This document shows positions 25,278-32,817 of a stretch of DNA of 64,000 bases, in pieces. A model generated the notes under the pieces. It did no database searches. It was not told the DNA's origin and worked only from the letters and a program-made list of their open reading frames with translations. The stretch's first letter is position 1, and each line of letters starts with the position of its first letter. The position numbers were made by a program, and so were the translations under genes. The DNA is from Fimbriimonadaceae bacterium (GTDB taxonomy: Bacteria > Armatimonadota > Fimbriimonadia > Fimbriimonadales > Fimbriimonadaceae), in assembly GCA_019694835.1 (NCBI GenBank), contig JAIBBE010000008.1, positions 17,305-81,304 on the forward strand. The letters are read 5' to 3'.

Positions 25278-25431
25278 GCAGAGGCTTGCTTTTGCGGTTT
25301 TTGCGATTGCCATGTTCGCCATGTTCGTTGTCGGAGAAGCGAAAGATGCGACTATCTTTTCAGGAACAGCATTTCTACTGTTCGTAATAGTTAGCGTAAT
25401 AGTGGCGGTAAAGGGCGGATTGAAGGGCTAA
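25270..25431 (+). CDS. 53-residue two-helix membrane protein, possible RHS immunity protein
   Basis: ATG 25270 lies inside the last codons of the RHS gene (8-base overlap, ATGATTAA). The product starts MIKQRLAFAVFAIAMFAMFV (one hydrophobic helix), has a short polar link GEAKDATIFSG, a second helix (FLLFVIVSVIVAV) and a basic end KGGLKG. Lys/Arg placement fits both termini in the cytoplasm. GC is about 45%, like the RHS tip and unlike the shell. Immunity proteins of membrane-targeting polymorphic toxins are often small membrane proteins directly downstream with such overlap. Function inferred only from context. Confidence 0.6.
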   Translation: MIKQRLAFAVFAIAMFAMFVVGEAKDATIFSGTAFLLFVIVSVIVAVKGGLKG

Positions 25432-25496
25432 ACGCATGGGAGCAAGAAACGAGAGCGTGGGTCGATACCGAGCAGGAGTTCCATTACGAATTTTAT

Positions 25497-25531
25497 CCCT
25501 CCATCCCCTCCCCCAGGGATGGAGGGTTTCG
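25497..25531. repeat. REP-like hairpin, left flank of transposase remnant
   Basis: Stem CCCTCCATCCC (25497-25507) pairs exactly with GGGATGGAGGG (25516-25526), loop CTCCCCCA, followed by TTTCG. The same architecture in opposite orientation lies at 25751-25788, with different but still complementary stem bases. Confidence 0.8.
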
Positions 25532-25587
25532 CCGCCTGCTTCCAATCTCCCCAGGCATCTTCCGGCGCCGGGGGTAACCTCCGAGAG

Positions 25588-25785
25588 ATGGCACGATATC
25601 GCCATTATCGCAATCACGGCGCGGAGAGGCAGTGGGTCTTCGTCACGACGACTTGCCTCGACTTCGTCCACGCGTTGCGCGAGCCAGCGATGCGCGTCCT
25701 CATGGCGGCTAGCCTGGCACAGGTCTGCCACGAGATCGGAAGCGGGGCGTCGAAACCCTCAACCCCTGGGAAGGGAGGGGGTTGA
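25588..25785 (+). pseudogene. REP-associated tyrosine transposase (RAYT) remnant
   Basis: From ATG 25588 the first ~52 residues (MARYRHYRNHGAERQWVFVT, then TTCLDFVHALREPAMRVLM) resemble the N-terminus of IS200-like/REP-associated transposases as I remember them. The frame then runs into the right-hand hairpin and stops, so the catalytic part with the HUH pair and Tyr is missing; full-length relatives are roughly 150-200 residues. The flanking inverted hairpins (25497-25531 and 25751-25788) support a REP/RAYT unit that has lost its centre. This occupies the 25432-25825 gap. Confidence 0.55.
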
Positions 25786-25788
25786 GGG
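25751..25788. repeat. REP-like hairpin, right flank of transposase remnant
   Basis: CGAAA then CCCTCAACCCC (25756-25766), loop TGGGAAGGGAG, and GGGGTTGAGGG (25778-25788). Read on the minus strand it mirrors the left copy (CCCTC..CCC, CTCCC..CCA loop, GGG..GAGGG, TTTCG), so the pair is inverted about the remnant. Confidence 0.8.
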
Positions 25789-25825
25789 ATACACATCCAT
25801 GCTTGACTGACGCCGCTGCGACACC

Positions 25826-26266
25826 ATGACCGCACCCCTCCTTGTCGCCCTCGACCCCTTCCTCCCGTTACGCGGGCTCGAAGGAACTTGGGCGGTTGAG
25901 GAACGCAGCTACGGGCTCGACCGACGACCGACCGAGGCGCGGGGCATGAAGATCTTCGTCCGGCGAGGGCTCGGCGGCACCGCCCTCATCCTCGGCACGG
26001 GCGGAACCAAGCCGGAGGAGCAACTCATTGTCCGAAGAGCCGGGAAGGGGTTCGTGGCTTGGAGTTTCGTCGCCGGGCTGCCGCGAGCGATTGAATGGAC
26101 GGGCGGGTGGTCGAAAGACGGGCTCGTCCTGGAGGCCAAAGCCGACCTCGACCTCCGCCTCCTGATCCAGCCGAATGCGAAGGGCTGGCAGTGGACGCTG
26201 CAGGCTGAAGTCGCAGGGGAGTGGCTGACTTCGACCCAGCGCACCCTCACGCGCCCTTCCCGCTAG
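25826..26266 (+). CDS. Hypothetical protein
   Basis: 146 residues with no signal peptide. The composition and pattern (GLEGTWAVEERSYG, ALILGTGGTKPEEQLIVRR, FVAWSFVAGLPRAIEWTGGW, TLQAEVAGEWLTSTQRTLTR) suggest a small beta-barrel, lipocalin-like in rhythm, but no family is recognised. It ends 18 bases before dgt on the same strand and is probably cotranscribed. The opposite-strand frame at 25868-26524 looks like a shadow. Confidence 0.5.
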   Translation: MTAPLLVALDPFLPLRGLEGTWAVEERSYGLDRRPTEARGMKIFVRRGLGGTALILGTGGTKPEEQLIVRRAGKGFVAWSFVAGLPRAIEWTGGWSKDGLVLEAKADLDLRLLIQPNAKGWQWTLQAEVAGEWLTSTQRTLTRPSR

Positions 26267-26284
26267 CCGGGTCGTCTGTACCTC

Positions 26285-27307
26285 GTGCCCCATTCGCTGC
26301 GCGAACAGATCGAGGCGCGTGAGCGCGAGAACCTCTCCCCGTACGCGGCTCTGAGCGCCGACTCGGAGGGTCGCGTCGTGCCCGAGGAGCAGGACCCGGT
26401 TCGCACCTGCTTCCAGCGAGACCGCGACCGAATCCTGCACTCGAAGTCGTTCCGCAGACTCAAACACAAGACCCAAGTCTTCATCGACCCCACCGGCGAC
26501 CACTACCGTACGCGCCTCACCCACAGCCTAGAAGTCGCCCAAGTCGGCCGGACCATCGGCAGAGCGTTGCGCCTCAACGAAGACCTCATCGAAGCGATTG
26601 CGCTCGGCCACGATGTCGGACATACGCCGTTTGGTCACGCCGGTGAAGCGGCCTTGGACCAAGCCCTCGCCGAACTTAACGCCCCCGACGCCCCGACGAG
26701 CTTTCGGCACTATGAGCAGTCGCTCCGCGTGGTCGATGTGCTCGAGAATCTCAACCTCACCCAGGAAGTGCGTTCGGGAATTGGCGGTCACAGCAAGGGG
26801 CGTAATGACCTCACCGCCCACGACGGCGTTCCGACCTCGACGCTCGAAGCAGCCGTCGTCCGGGTCAGCGACCGAATCGCGTATTTGAACCACGACCTCG
26901 ACGACGCGATGCGGTCGGGGATCATCGAACAGGTTCCGCTAGCGTTCCTGGAGATCGGCGACACCCACGGGCGACGGATTGGCGCGATGGTGGAAGATGT
27001 CATCCTCGCCAGCCTGAATTCGCCTCACGTCAAACTCTCCGACCCGATGCTGGCCCGGCTGAATGACCTCAAGGAGTGGCTGTTCGAGAACGTCTACCTG
27101 CGCTACCCGATCCTCTATCCCGACATCCCGAAGGCGCAGGCACTGGTGAAGGACCTCTTCGCCCACTACACGATTCCCGGCAATCTCCCGTCCGGATTCG
27201 AGGGCATTCAAGGGGCGATTGACTACGTCGCAGGCATGACCGACCGGTTCGCGCTCGCGACCTACACCGAACTCAAGATTCCGCAGGTGTTTGCCGTCAA
27301 CCAATAA
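26285..27307 (+). CDS. dgt: dGTP triphosphohydrolase-like HD protein
   Basis: 340 residues from a GTG. The start matches dGTPase-like proteins (RDRDRILHSKSFRRLKHKTQVF), with the HD-domain metal ligands in RTRLTHSLEVAQVGRTI and ALGHDVGHTPFGHAGE, then RVSDRIAYLNHDLDDA. These enzymes hydrolyse dNTPs to nucleoside and tripolyphosphate and so shape nucleotide pools; the short class-2 type is common outside enterics and its substrate is less certain. It converges with mgtE and their 3' ends overlap by 11 bases. Confidence 0.9.
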   Translation: MPHSLREQIEARERENLSPYAALSADSEGRVVPEEQDPVRTCFQRDRDRILHSKSFRRLKHKTQVFIDPTGDHYRTRLTHSLEVAQVGRTIGRALRLNEDLIEAIALGHDVGHTPFGHAGEAALDQALAELNAPDAPTSFRHYEQSLRVVDVLENLNLTQEVRSGIGGHSKGRNDLTAHDGVPTSTLEAAVVRVSDRIAYLNHDLDDAMRSGIIEQVPLAFLEIGDTHGRRIGAMVEDVILASLNSPHVKLSDPMLARLNDLKEWLFENVYLRYPILYPDIPKAQALVKDLFAHYTIPGNLPSGFEGIQGAIDYVAGMTDRFALATYTELKIPQVFAVNQ

Positions 27308-28670
27308 CAGCGCGCGCGATTTCGAAGTAGATGATCAAGCCGGTGGCGTCGACGAAGGTAGTGATGAACGGCGCGCTCATGACGGCCGGATCGATGCGAA
27401 GGCTCTTGGCGGCAATCGGCAGCATCGAGCCGATGGTCGTGGCCCAAATGACGATGGCGGGAAGGGCCAGGCCGACCGTGAGGCTCAGGGAAACTCCGCT
27501 GTGCCAGCCAAACGGACTTGGGAAGAATGCGCGCCCGCATCCCAGAACACCCAGGACAGCGCCAACGATCAAGGCGGTCACGAATTCGCGGCGGATGACC
27601 GTCAGCCAGTCGCTCGCCCGCACCTCGCCAAGCGCCAGCGCACGCGTGATCGTGGTCGTGACCTGTGATCCGCTGTTGCCACCGGCACCGATCAGCAGGG
27701 GAATGAAGAAGGTCAGTGGCGAGAGGTTGAGGCTGTCATCGGTCTGCCCGTAGTGACGCATCACTGAACCCGTAAACGTTTCCGCCACGAACAGGGCGAG
27801 GAGCCAGGGAAGGCGTCGCTTGACCAGTTGAAAAACGCCGAGCGACAAGTAAGCCTCGGCATCACCCGAAACGGCACCGAGTTTGAGGACGTCTTCAGTG
27901 TCGGCTTCGCTAACGATCTCCTGGGCGTCGTCAACGGTGAAGATTCCGAGCATGCGGCCTCTATCATCCAGCACCGGCATCGCATAAAAGCCATAGCGCG
28001 CGATCTGGCGGGCGACGTCCTCCGCGGGATCGGTCGCCGCGCAGGTGATGATGTCGTCGATCATCACGTCGCGAGCGGTCGCCTCTGGGGCCGCGCGGAT
28101 GGCCATGCGCAGGCTGAAGACGCCCGCCAAGTGCTTGTCCTCGTCGAGAACATAGATGTCGTTGACCGTTTCGTACTTGCCCTCGGGTGCTTGGCGGATG
28201 TCGGCGAGGATCTCGGTCATCGAGGCTTCGGGCGCGACCTCAAAGAAGTCCTCTGTGAGGAGCCGACCGACGCTTTCCTCGGGGTAGGCGAGGAGGCGGC
28301 GAATCTCAAGCGCATCTTCGCGCGGAATGACTTCGAGCAAGGCGTCGAATCGTTCTTCCCCAACCTCTTCGCGCAGCTCGAGCGCGTCGTCCATCGGGAG
28401 GATGTCGAGGTAGAAGGCGAGGGTGGAATCGGGCAATTCGGCCACGAAGAGGCGGGCCAGTTCGGTCGGGATTTCGATGAGGATTTGCGCCGCCGTCTCG
28501 TCGTCGAGCTTGCGCAGCAGATTGAGGCCTTCAGCAACGGAAAGCCGCTGGATACCCTCGGCGAGGTCCGCCGGCATAAGTCCTTCGAGTTCTTCTCGAA
28601 TGACCTCGGCGTTCTGTATGCGTGCAAGGGATCGCAATCGATCCAGAAAGTGCTTGACGTCCAGTTTCAC
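27297..28670 (-). CDS. mgtE: Magnesium transporter MgtE
   Basis: 457 residues from GTG 28670, with GGAGGAG six to nine bases upstream. The cytosolic N domain (LMPADLAEGIQRLSVAEGLN, repeated EEVGEERFDALLEVIPREDA), a CBS pair (VNDIYVLDEDKHLAGVFSLR; GFYAMPVLDDRGRMLGIFTV) and a five-helix membrane domain with GAGGNSGSQVTTTITRALALG and the pore-region PAIVIWATTIGSMLPI. MgtE is a dimeric Mg2+ channel gated by Mg2+ binding to the N/CBS domains. Divergent from the DUF4349 gene, with a repeat between. Confidence 0.95.
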   Translation of the reverse strand: MKLDVKHFLDRLRSLARIQNAEVIREELEGLMPADLAEGIQRLSVAEGLNLLRKLDDETAAQILIEIPTELARLFVAELPDSTLAFYLDILPMDDALELREEVGEERFDALLEVIPREDALEIRRLLAYPEESVGRLLTEDFFEVAPEASMTEILADIRQAPEGKYETVNDIYVLDEDKHLAGVFSLRMAIRAAPEATARDVMIDDIITCAATDPAEDVARQIARYGFYAMPVLDDRGRMLGIFTVDDAQEIVSEADTEDVLKLGAVSGDAEAYLSLGVFQLVKRRLPWLLALFVAETFTGSVMRHYGQTDDSLNLSPLTFFIPLLIGAGGNSGSQVTTTITRALALGEVRASDWLTVIRREFVTALIVGAVLGVLGCGRAFFPSPFGWHSGVSLSLTVGLALPAIVIWATTIGSMLPIAAKSLRIDPAVMSAPFITTFVDATGLIIYFEIARAVIG

Positions 28671-28852
28671 GGCGGCTCCTCCCGGAGTTGTCTAGGCCGC
28701 CACTGGCGGCACGCTAACGTTCGTGGGTATCCATTGTTTTAGGTGGAATGCCAAAGAAGGCGATCCAGAGGTAATTATAGCCAATCCAGAACTTCATGGA
28801 TAGGTCTGCTTCGAGAATCGCGAGTTATTTGCGAGTTTCTCAGTATCTCGTT

Positions 28853-28938
28853 GCGCGGGCATCCTGCCCTCGCTCGTCGTGATTGGAGTTCCGGGTTGAC
28901 TTTCGGGGAGCTTCCCAGCGCGGGCAGGATGCCCGCGC
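28853..28938. repeat. Inverted repeat of the GCGGGCAGGATGCCCGC family (family C), paired copy
   Basis: A 22-base arm at 28853-28874 pairs with 28917-28938 with one mismatch, spacer 42 bases. It sits in the 342-base gap between divergent mgtE and the DUF4349 gene; the rest of that gap shows no clear feature. Single-arm relatives occur at 36980-37005 and 48564-48596. Confidence 0.75.
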
Positions 28939-29012
28939 CACTCTGGGGGAGATACGGCCATTGAACCCTCCGCGCCTCCAGAGACACTACTCCGGCAGAG
29001 GTGCAAATCCAA

Positions 29013-29897
29013 ATGAAACGAACTCTCATCGCCCTACTCGCCGCCACGACGATCCTGTCTGGCTGCAGCAAGGCATCTTACGAAACCGCAAGTGCTCCCG
29101 AAGCGATGATGAAGCAAGACGTCGCGACGATGGGTCCGCCAAAGGCTGAGAACTCAAGAGTGGGAGGAGCCGAAATGGAGGACGCCAAGGTCCAGACCGC
29201 GAGCCTGGTCGTAGCCACACGGCAGGTCATCCGCAACGCGGAACTTGCGGTCCGGGTGAAGAAGATTGAGGACGCGGAGAAGGCGGCGACGAAGCTCGTG
29301 CGCGAAGCAGGCGGTTACATCGAGGGGACGTCCAGCAGCGACCTTGCCGGAAACAACCCGCAGATCGTGCTGACGGCGCGCGTTCCGGTGGGGCGATTCG
29401 ACGACACGCTCCAGTCCCTGATCGACCTCGGCATCGCGACCTCGAAGACCATCAAAGGCGAGGACGTGACCTCCCAATTGGTCGATATGGACGCGCGAAT
29501 GAAGACCTTCAAGGCGCAGGAAGACTCCTATCGCGAGATGCTGCGACTGGCGCGAAGCGGACCTGAGAGTCTGACCCTCAGGGAAAAGCTGGACGGTATC
29601 CGGATGGAGGTTGAACGGATCGCGGCCCAGCGGACGCAAATGGCGGGGCTGGCTTCGCTGTCGACGATTCGCCTGACGCTGGATCAGAGCCTAGAAGCCA
29701 TGCCCATTCCGGCGAAGGACCAAAACTGGCTTCAAGAAGCGTGGGCTCAGGCCTCCGGGGCGTTCATGGGCGCGATTCGAGTAATCGCTACGGGTCTCAT
29801 CTGGCTTGCGGTCTACAGTCCGATCTGGCTCACGGCACTGTTAATTCTTCGACATGTCGTTCGCAGTCAGAGGAAGTCCACGGACGTTCACGCCTAG
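29013..29897 (+). CDS. DUF4349-type lipoprotein
   Basis: About 294 residues from ATG 29013. Lipoprotein signal MKRTLIALLAATTILSGC. The conserved DUF4349 region starts at RQVIRNAELAVRVKKIEDAE and includes AGGYIEGTSSSD, LTARVPVGRFDDTLQSL and VDMDARMKTFKAQEDSYREML, followed by a coiled coil (ESLTLREKLDGIRMEVERIA) and a C-terminal transmembrane helix (VIATGLIWLAVYSPIWLTALL). The family is found next to varied envelope genes; function unknown. Having both a lipobox and a C-terminal helix suggests anchoring at both ends. Confidence 0.85.
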   Translation: MKRTLIALLAATTILSGCSKASYETASAPEAMMKQDVATMGPPKAENSRVGGAEMEDAKVQTASLVVATRQVIRNAELAVRVKKIEDAEKAATKLVREAGGYIEGTSSSDLAGNNPQIVLTARVPVGRFDDTLQSLIDLGIATSKTIKGEDVTSQLVDMDARMKTFKAQEDSYREMLRLARSGPESLTLREKLDGIRMEVERIAAQRTQMAGLASLSTIRLTLDQSLEAMPIPAKDQNWLQEAWAQASGAFMGAIRVIATGLIWLAVYSPIWLTALLILRHVVRSQRKSTDVHA

Positions 29898-29915
29898 CTC
29901 CACGTAGAATTGGGG

Positions 29916-30920
29916 GTGAAACAGAGGAAGATTGGCGACCGCAGTGTCGGCGCGATTGGGTTGGGTTGTATGGGGATGAGCTGGGCGTATGGCCCCGGAA
30001 TCTCCGGTGACGAGGCCAGCGCCCTGCTCCACCGAGCCCTGGAACTCGGCGTCAACCACTGGGACACCGCCGACCTTTACGGATCTGGCGAGAACGAGAA
30101 GCTCATCTCGCCAGTTCTTCGCGAGCGACGTTCGGAGGTCTTCCTGGCCACTAAGTTCGGCAACGTCTATGATCGCACGCTAACGAGCCACCAGGACCAG
30201 GTCGAGGCCGACGCGTCGTGGATCGTCGACGGCACGCCGGAATATGTTCGCAAGTGTGTTGACCTGTCGCTTGAGCGGCTTGGCATCGACCAAATCGACC
30301 TGTACTACCAGCACCGCGTTGATCCCAAGGTGCCGATCGAGGAGACGGTTGCGGCCATGGCTGAACTCGTGAAGGAAGGCAAGGTCAAGTACCTGGGTCT
30401 TTCGGAGGTGTCTGCCGAGACCATGCGCCGGGCCAACGCGATCCACCCCATCTCGGCTGTTCAGAACGAGTTCTCGCTCTGGACGCGCGACTTCGAAGAG
30501 GTTGAGATTCCGGCGGCGGCCGAACTGGGGATCGCATTTGTTCCTTACTCGCCGCTGGGGCGAGGGTTCCTGACCGGCTCGATTACCTCGCGAGAGTCGT
30601 TGAGTGACGACGATTACCGCAAGGTCAGTCCGCGGTTCGAGGGCGACAACTTCGACCTCAACATGCGGATCGTCGAGGTTGTGCGCGAGGTCGCCGAGGC
30701 GCGGAGTGTGACACCGGCTCAAGTCGCACTCGCCTGGGTGCTCGCGGCAGGGAACCACGTTGCCCCGATCCCCGGAACTCGGCGCATCTCGCGGCTCGAG
30801 GAGAATGCGGCTGCGGCTGATCTCGAACTGACCCCCGAGGAATTGGTGAAGCTGAACAGCGTAGAGTCTGCATCGGGCGAGCGCTATTCGGCAGTCGCGA
30901 TGTCGTACGTGAAGGCGTAG
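29916..30920 (+). CDS. Aldo/keto reductase
   Basis: 334 residues from GTG 29916 (a TTG two codons earlier is possible). A TIM-barrel NADPH-dependent oxidoreductase: GLGCMGMSWAYGPG at the start, the catalytic tetrad Asp/Tyr in NHWDTADLYGSGENE, Lys in FLATKFGN and His in YYQHRVDPKVPIE, and the cofactor-binding end APIPGTRRISRLEENAAAAD. Closest in feel to the YakC/AKR13 class with broad carbonyl substrates. It follows the DUF4349 gene by 18 bases and may be cotranscribed. Confidence 0.93.
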   Translation: MKQRKIGDRSVGAIGLGCMGMSWAYGPGISGDEASALLHRALELGVNHWDTADLYGSGENEKLISPVLRERRSEVFLATKFGNVYDRTLTSHQDQVEADASWIVDGTPEYVRKCVDLSLERLGIDQIDLYYQHRVDPKVPIEETVAAMAELVKEGKVKYLGLSEVSAETMRRANAIHPISAVQNEFSLWTRDFEEVEIPAAAELGIAFVPYSPLGRGFLTGSITSRESLSDDDYRKVSPRFEGDNFDLNMRIVEVVREVAEARSVTPAQVALAWVLAAGNHVAPIPGTRRISRLEENAAAADLELTPEELVKLNSVESASGERYSAVAMSYVKA

Positions 30921-30940
30921 CGTAAGCCCGAGTTCGACGG

Positions 30941-31037
30941 GGGGTGGCCCGGGACATGAATTGTGCCCCCAGGTTCTGCCATTGCGGGGACTATTCGGTC
31001 CCGGCGGTGCCGGAGTGCACGAATCATCACCCCGGCC
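30941..31037. repeat. Decayed copy of the murE-murF inverted repeat (family B)
   Basis: GGGGTGGCCCGGGACATGAA with following TTGTGCCCCC at 30941-30970 corresponds to the left arm at 12453-12484, and CGGAGTGCACGAATCATCAC plus CCCGGCC (31011-31037) to the right arm. The arms are no longer perfectly complementary. The spacer also keeps TGCCATTGCGGGGACT, so the whole ~100-base element, not just the arms, is related. Confidence 0.65.
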
Positions 31038-31047
31038 TCGTCTCATA

Positions 31048-31078
31048 TTCGACTCCAACTGGGTGCGGTTGCTATAAT
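31048..31078 (+). promoter_or_regulatory. Possible sigma-70-type promoter
   Basis: TATAAT at 31073-31078 with TTCGAC at 31048-31053 (spacer 19, slightly long), 42 bases upstream of the Gfo/Idh/MocA start and just outside the family B repeat. Matches to the -10 are exact, to the -35 partial. Confidence 0.3.
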
Positions 31079-31119
31079 GGGATCGTATTGAGATGAGGGC
31101 TCGGCCCGCCACCACGATC

Positions 31120-32499
31120 ATGAGCGACAACACCCAGACCACACGACGACAGTTTCTTCAGACGACCGGCGGCCTCGCGGCCGCCACGGTTCTGCCCAGC
31201 TTCGCCTTCCCCAGTGTCCATCCTGACGGCGTCGAGGCGATCCAAGTGGCGCTCGTCGGGTGCGGTGGGCGGGGAAGCGGCGCAGCCGTCAACGCGATGG
31301 CTACTCTGCCGCAGGGTCCGATCAAACTCGTGGCGATGGCCGACGTGTTCGAAGACAGGCTAAAAGGCAGCTATGAGAACGTCAGCAAGGTGATCAAGGA
31401 CCAAATGGCCTGTCCGCCCGAACGACAGTTCGTTGGGTTTGATGCCTATAAGAAAGCGATGGATTGCCTCAAGCCCGGCGACATCGTGATCCTCGCAACT
31501 CCGCCAGCATTTCGCTGGGTGCACTTCCAATACGCGATTTCGAAAAAGCTCAATGTCTTCATGGAGAAGCCGGTTACTGTGGACGGTCCGACCAGCAAGC
31601 GGATGCTTGCGTTGGGCGAGCAGGCAAGTGCGGCAGGGCTGAAGGTTGGAGTTGGACTCATGTCGCGCCACGCGAAGTGGCTTCAGGAACTGCATGATCG
31701 TGTGCGAAATGGTGAGATCGGTGACATCCTCTTGATGCGGGGCTACCGCATGCATGGACCGGCAGCTTCTTCGCAGTCCCTTCCCAAGCCGCCAGAGATG
31801 ACAGACTTGGAATATCAAATCCGACGATTCCACAGTTTTCTTTGGGCGAGCGGAGGCTGTTTCAACGACTTCTACATTCATATTATCGATCAAGGTATGT
31901 GGATGAAGGACGCGCTTCCCATTAGTGCGCAAGCTCTTGGTGGTCGTCATTTCCGCCAGAGTCCTGAAGGGGTCGCTTTCGTCGATCAGAACCTCGATAC
32001 CTATTCCGTGGAGTACACCTTCGCTGACGGTAGCAAGTTCTTCTTTGATGGCCGTTGCATCAACGGAGCCATGGGGAGATTTTCAAGCTATCTGCACGGT
32101 ACGAAGGGATGTGCGATTGCTTCGCGAGCCAATGACTGCGGTGGGCCTTCGGCGACTTTCAAGGGTCAGAATTTCGATGATGCAAGCGTGATCTGGCAAT
32201 CCACGGATACCACGAACCCCTATCAGAACGAATGGGTTGCGTTGATCGATGCGATTCGCAATAACAAACCGTTTAACGAGGTCAAGCGCGGCGTTGAGGC
32301 AAGTTTGGTTTCGAGCATGGGTCGAATGGCTGCCCATACGGGTCAGGAGATTACATACGAAGCGATGCTGAACTGTGAGCACGAGTTTGCTCCTGGATTG
32401 GACCAAATTACCAGTACATCTCCTTCGCCTCTCATGCCTGACGCTAGTGGACGTTACCCAGTCCCTATGCCTGGCACTAATCCCAAACGAGAGTATTAA
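31120..32499 (+). CDS. Tat-exported Gfo/Idh/MocA oxidoreductase
   Basis: About 459 residues from ATG 31120. Twin-arginine signal TTRRQFLQTTGGLAAA, then a Rossmann start (VALVGCGGRGSGAAVNAMA), the FMEKPVTVDGPTSKRML motif carrying the EKP Lys, and a GHRxxxL-type C-terminal domain with SGGCFNDFYIHIIDQGMW. Such secreted NAD(P)-dependent oxidoreductases are abundant in Planctomycetota/Armatimonadota-type bacteria and are thought to act on sugars or glycosides. Monocistronic by its position; the following gap is full of repeats and the next gene is convergent. Confidence 0.88.
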   Translation: MSDNTQTTRRQFLQTTGGLAAATVLPSFAFPSVHPDGVEAIQVALVGCGGRGSGAAVNAMATLPQGPIKLVAMADVFEDRLKGSYENVSKVIKDQMACPPERQFVGFDAYKKAMDCLKPGDIVILATPPAFRWVHFQYAISKKLNVFMEKPVTVDGPTSKRMLALGEQASAAGLKVGVGLMSRHAKWLQELHDRVRNGEIGDILLMRGYRMHGPAASSQSLPKPPEMTDLEYQIRRFHSFLWASGGCFNDFYIHIIDQGMWMKDALPISAQALGGRHFRQSPEGVAFVDQNLDTYSVEYTFADGSKFFFDGRCINGAMGRFSSYLHGTKGCAIASRANDCGGPSATFKGQNFDDASVIWQSTDTTNPYQNEWVALIDAIRNNKPFNEVKRGVEASLVSSMGRMAAHTGQEITYEAMLNCEHEFAPGLDQITSTSPSPLMPDASGRYPVPMPGTNPKREY

Positions 32500-32507
32500 A
32501 TATTAGC

Positions 32508-32600
32508 GTACCGCTGGCAACTTGCCGGCACGGCCTACGGAATAATATCGCATACGACGGCGAGCTTCCACGTGCGGTGCCGGCAGGATGCCAGCGGTAC
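32508..32600. repeat. Inverted repeat of the GTACCGCTGGCA family (family D), paired copy
   Basis: The arm GTACCGCTGGCAACTTGCCG (32508-32531) pairs with 32577-32600 with two mismatches; the spacer is 45 bases. It starts nine bases after the MocA stop, in a gap between convergent genes. Confidence 0.75.
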
Positions 32601-32610
32601 GGTCCGGGTT

Positions 32611-32670
32611 CCCCTCTCCTGCGCCTCACAAAACAGCAGTTTCCGCTCGTGCCGCGGCGGAGGAGAGGGG
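32611..32670. repeat. Hairpin-forming repeat CCCCTCTCCT/AGGAGAGGGG
   Basis: CCCCTCTCCTGCGCC at 32611-32625 pairs with GGCGGAGGAGAGGGG ending at 32670 with one mismatch. The left half also occurs after murE (12351-12365). Bases 32671-32786 show nothing further. Confidence 0.55.
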
Positions 32671-32786
32671 TTAGGAGAGAGGTCAAACGGGGAGCCTCAC
32701 GCGAGGTCCTGGATGCCCGAAGTACGTTTCGGAAATTTGAATTTTGCGTAAAGATAAGGAAACGTGGATGTGAGATACATCAGTCT

Positions 32787-32817
32787 GCGGTGCCGGCAGG
32801 TTGCCAGCGGTACGGTC
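32787..32817. repeat. Single-arm copy of family D at the apbE 3' end
   Basis: GCGGTGCCGGCAGGTTGCCA continuing to TACGGTCA repeats the right arm of 32577-32600 and reaches the apbE stop codon. Confidence 0.6.

Noticed and set aside
30180..31142. 320-codon minus-strand frame over the aldo/keto reductase
   Set aside because: Crosses the family B repeat and lies antisense to a strongly conserved enzyme.
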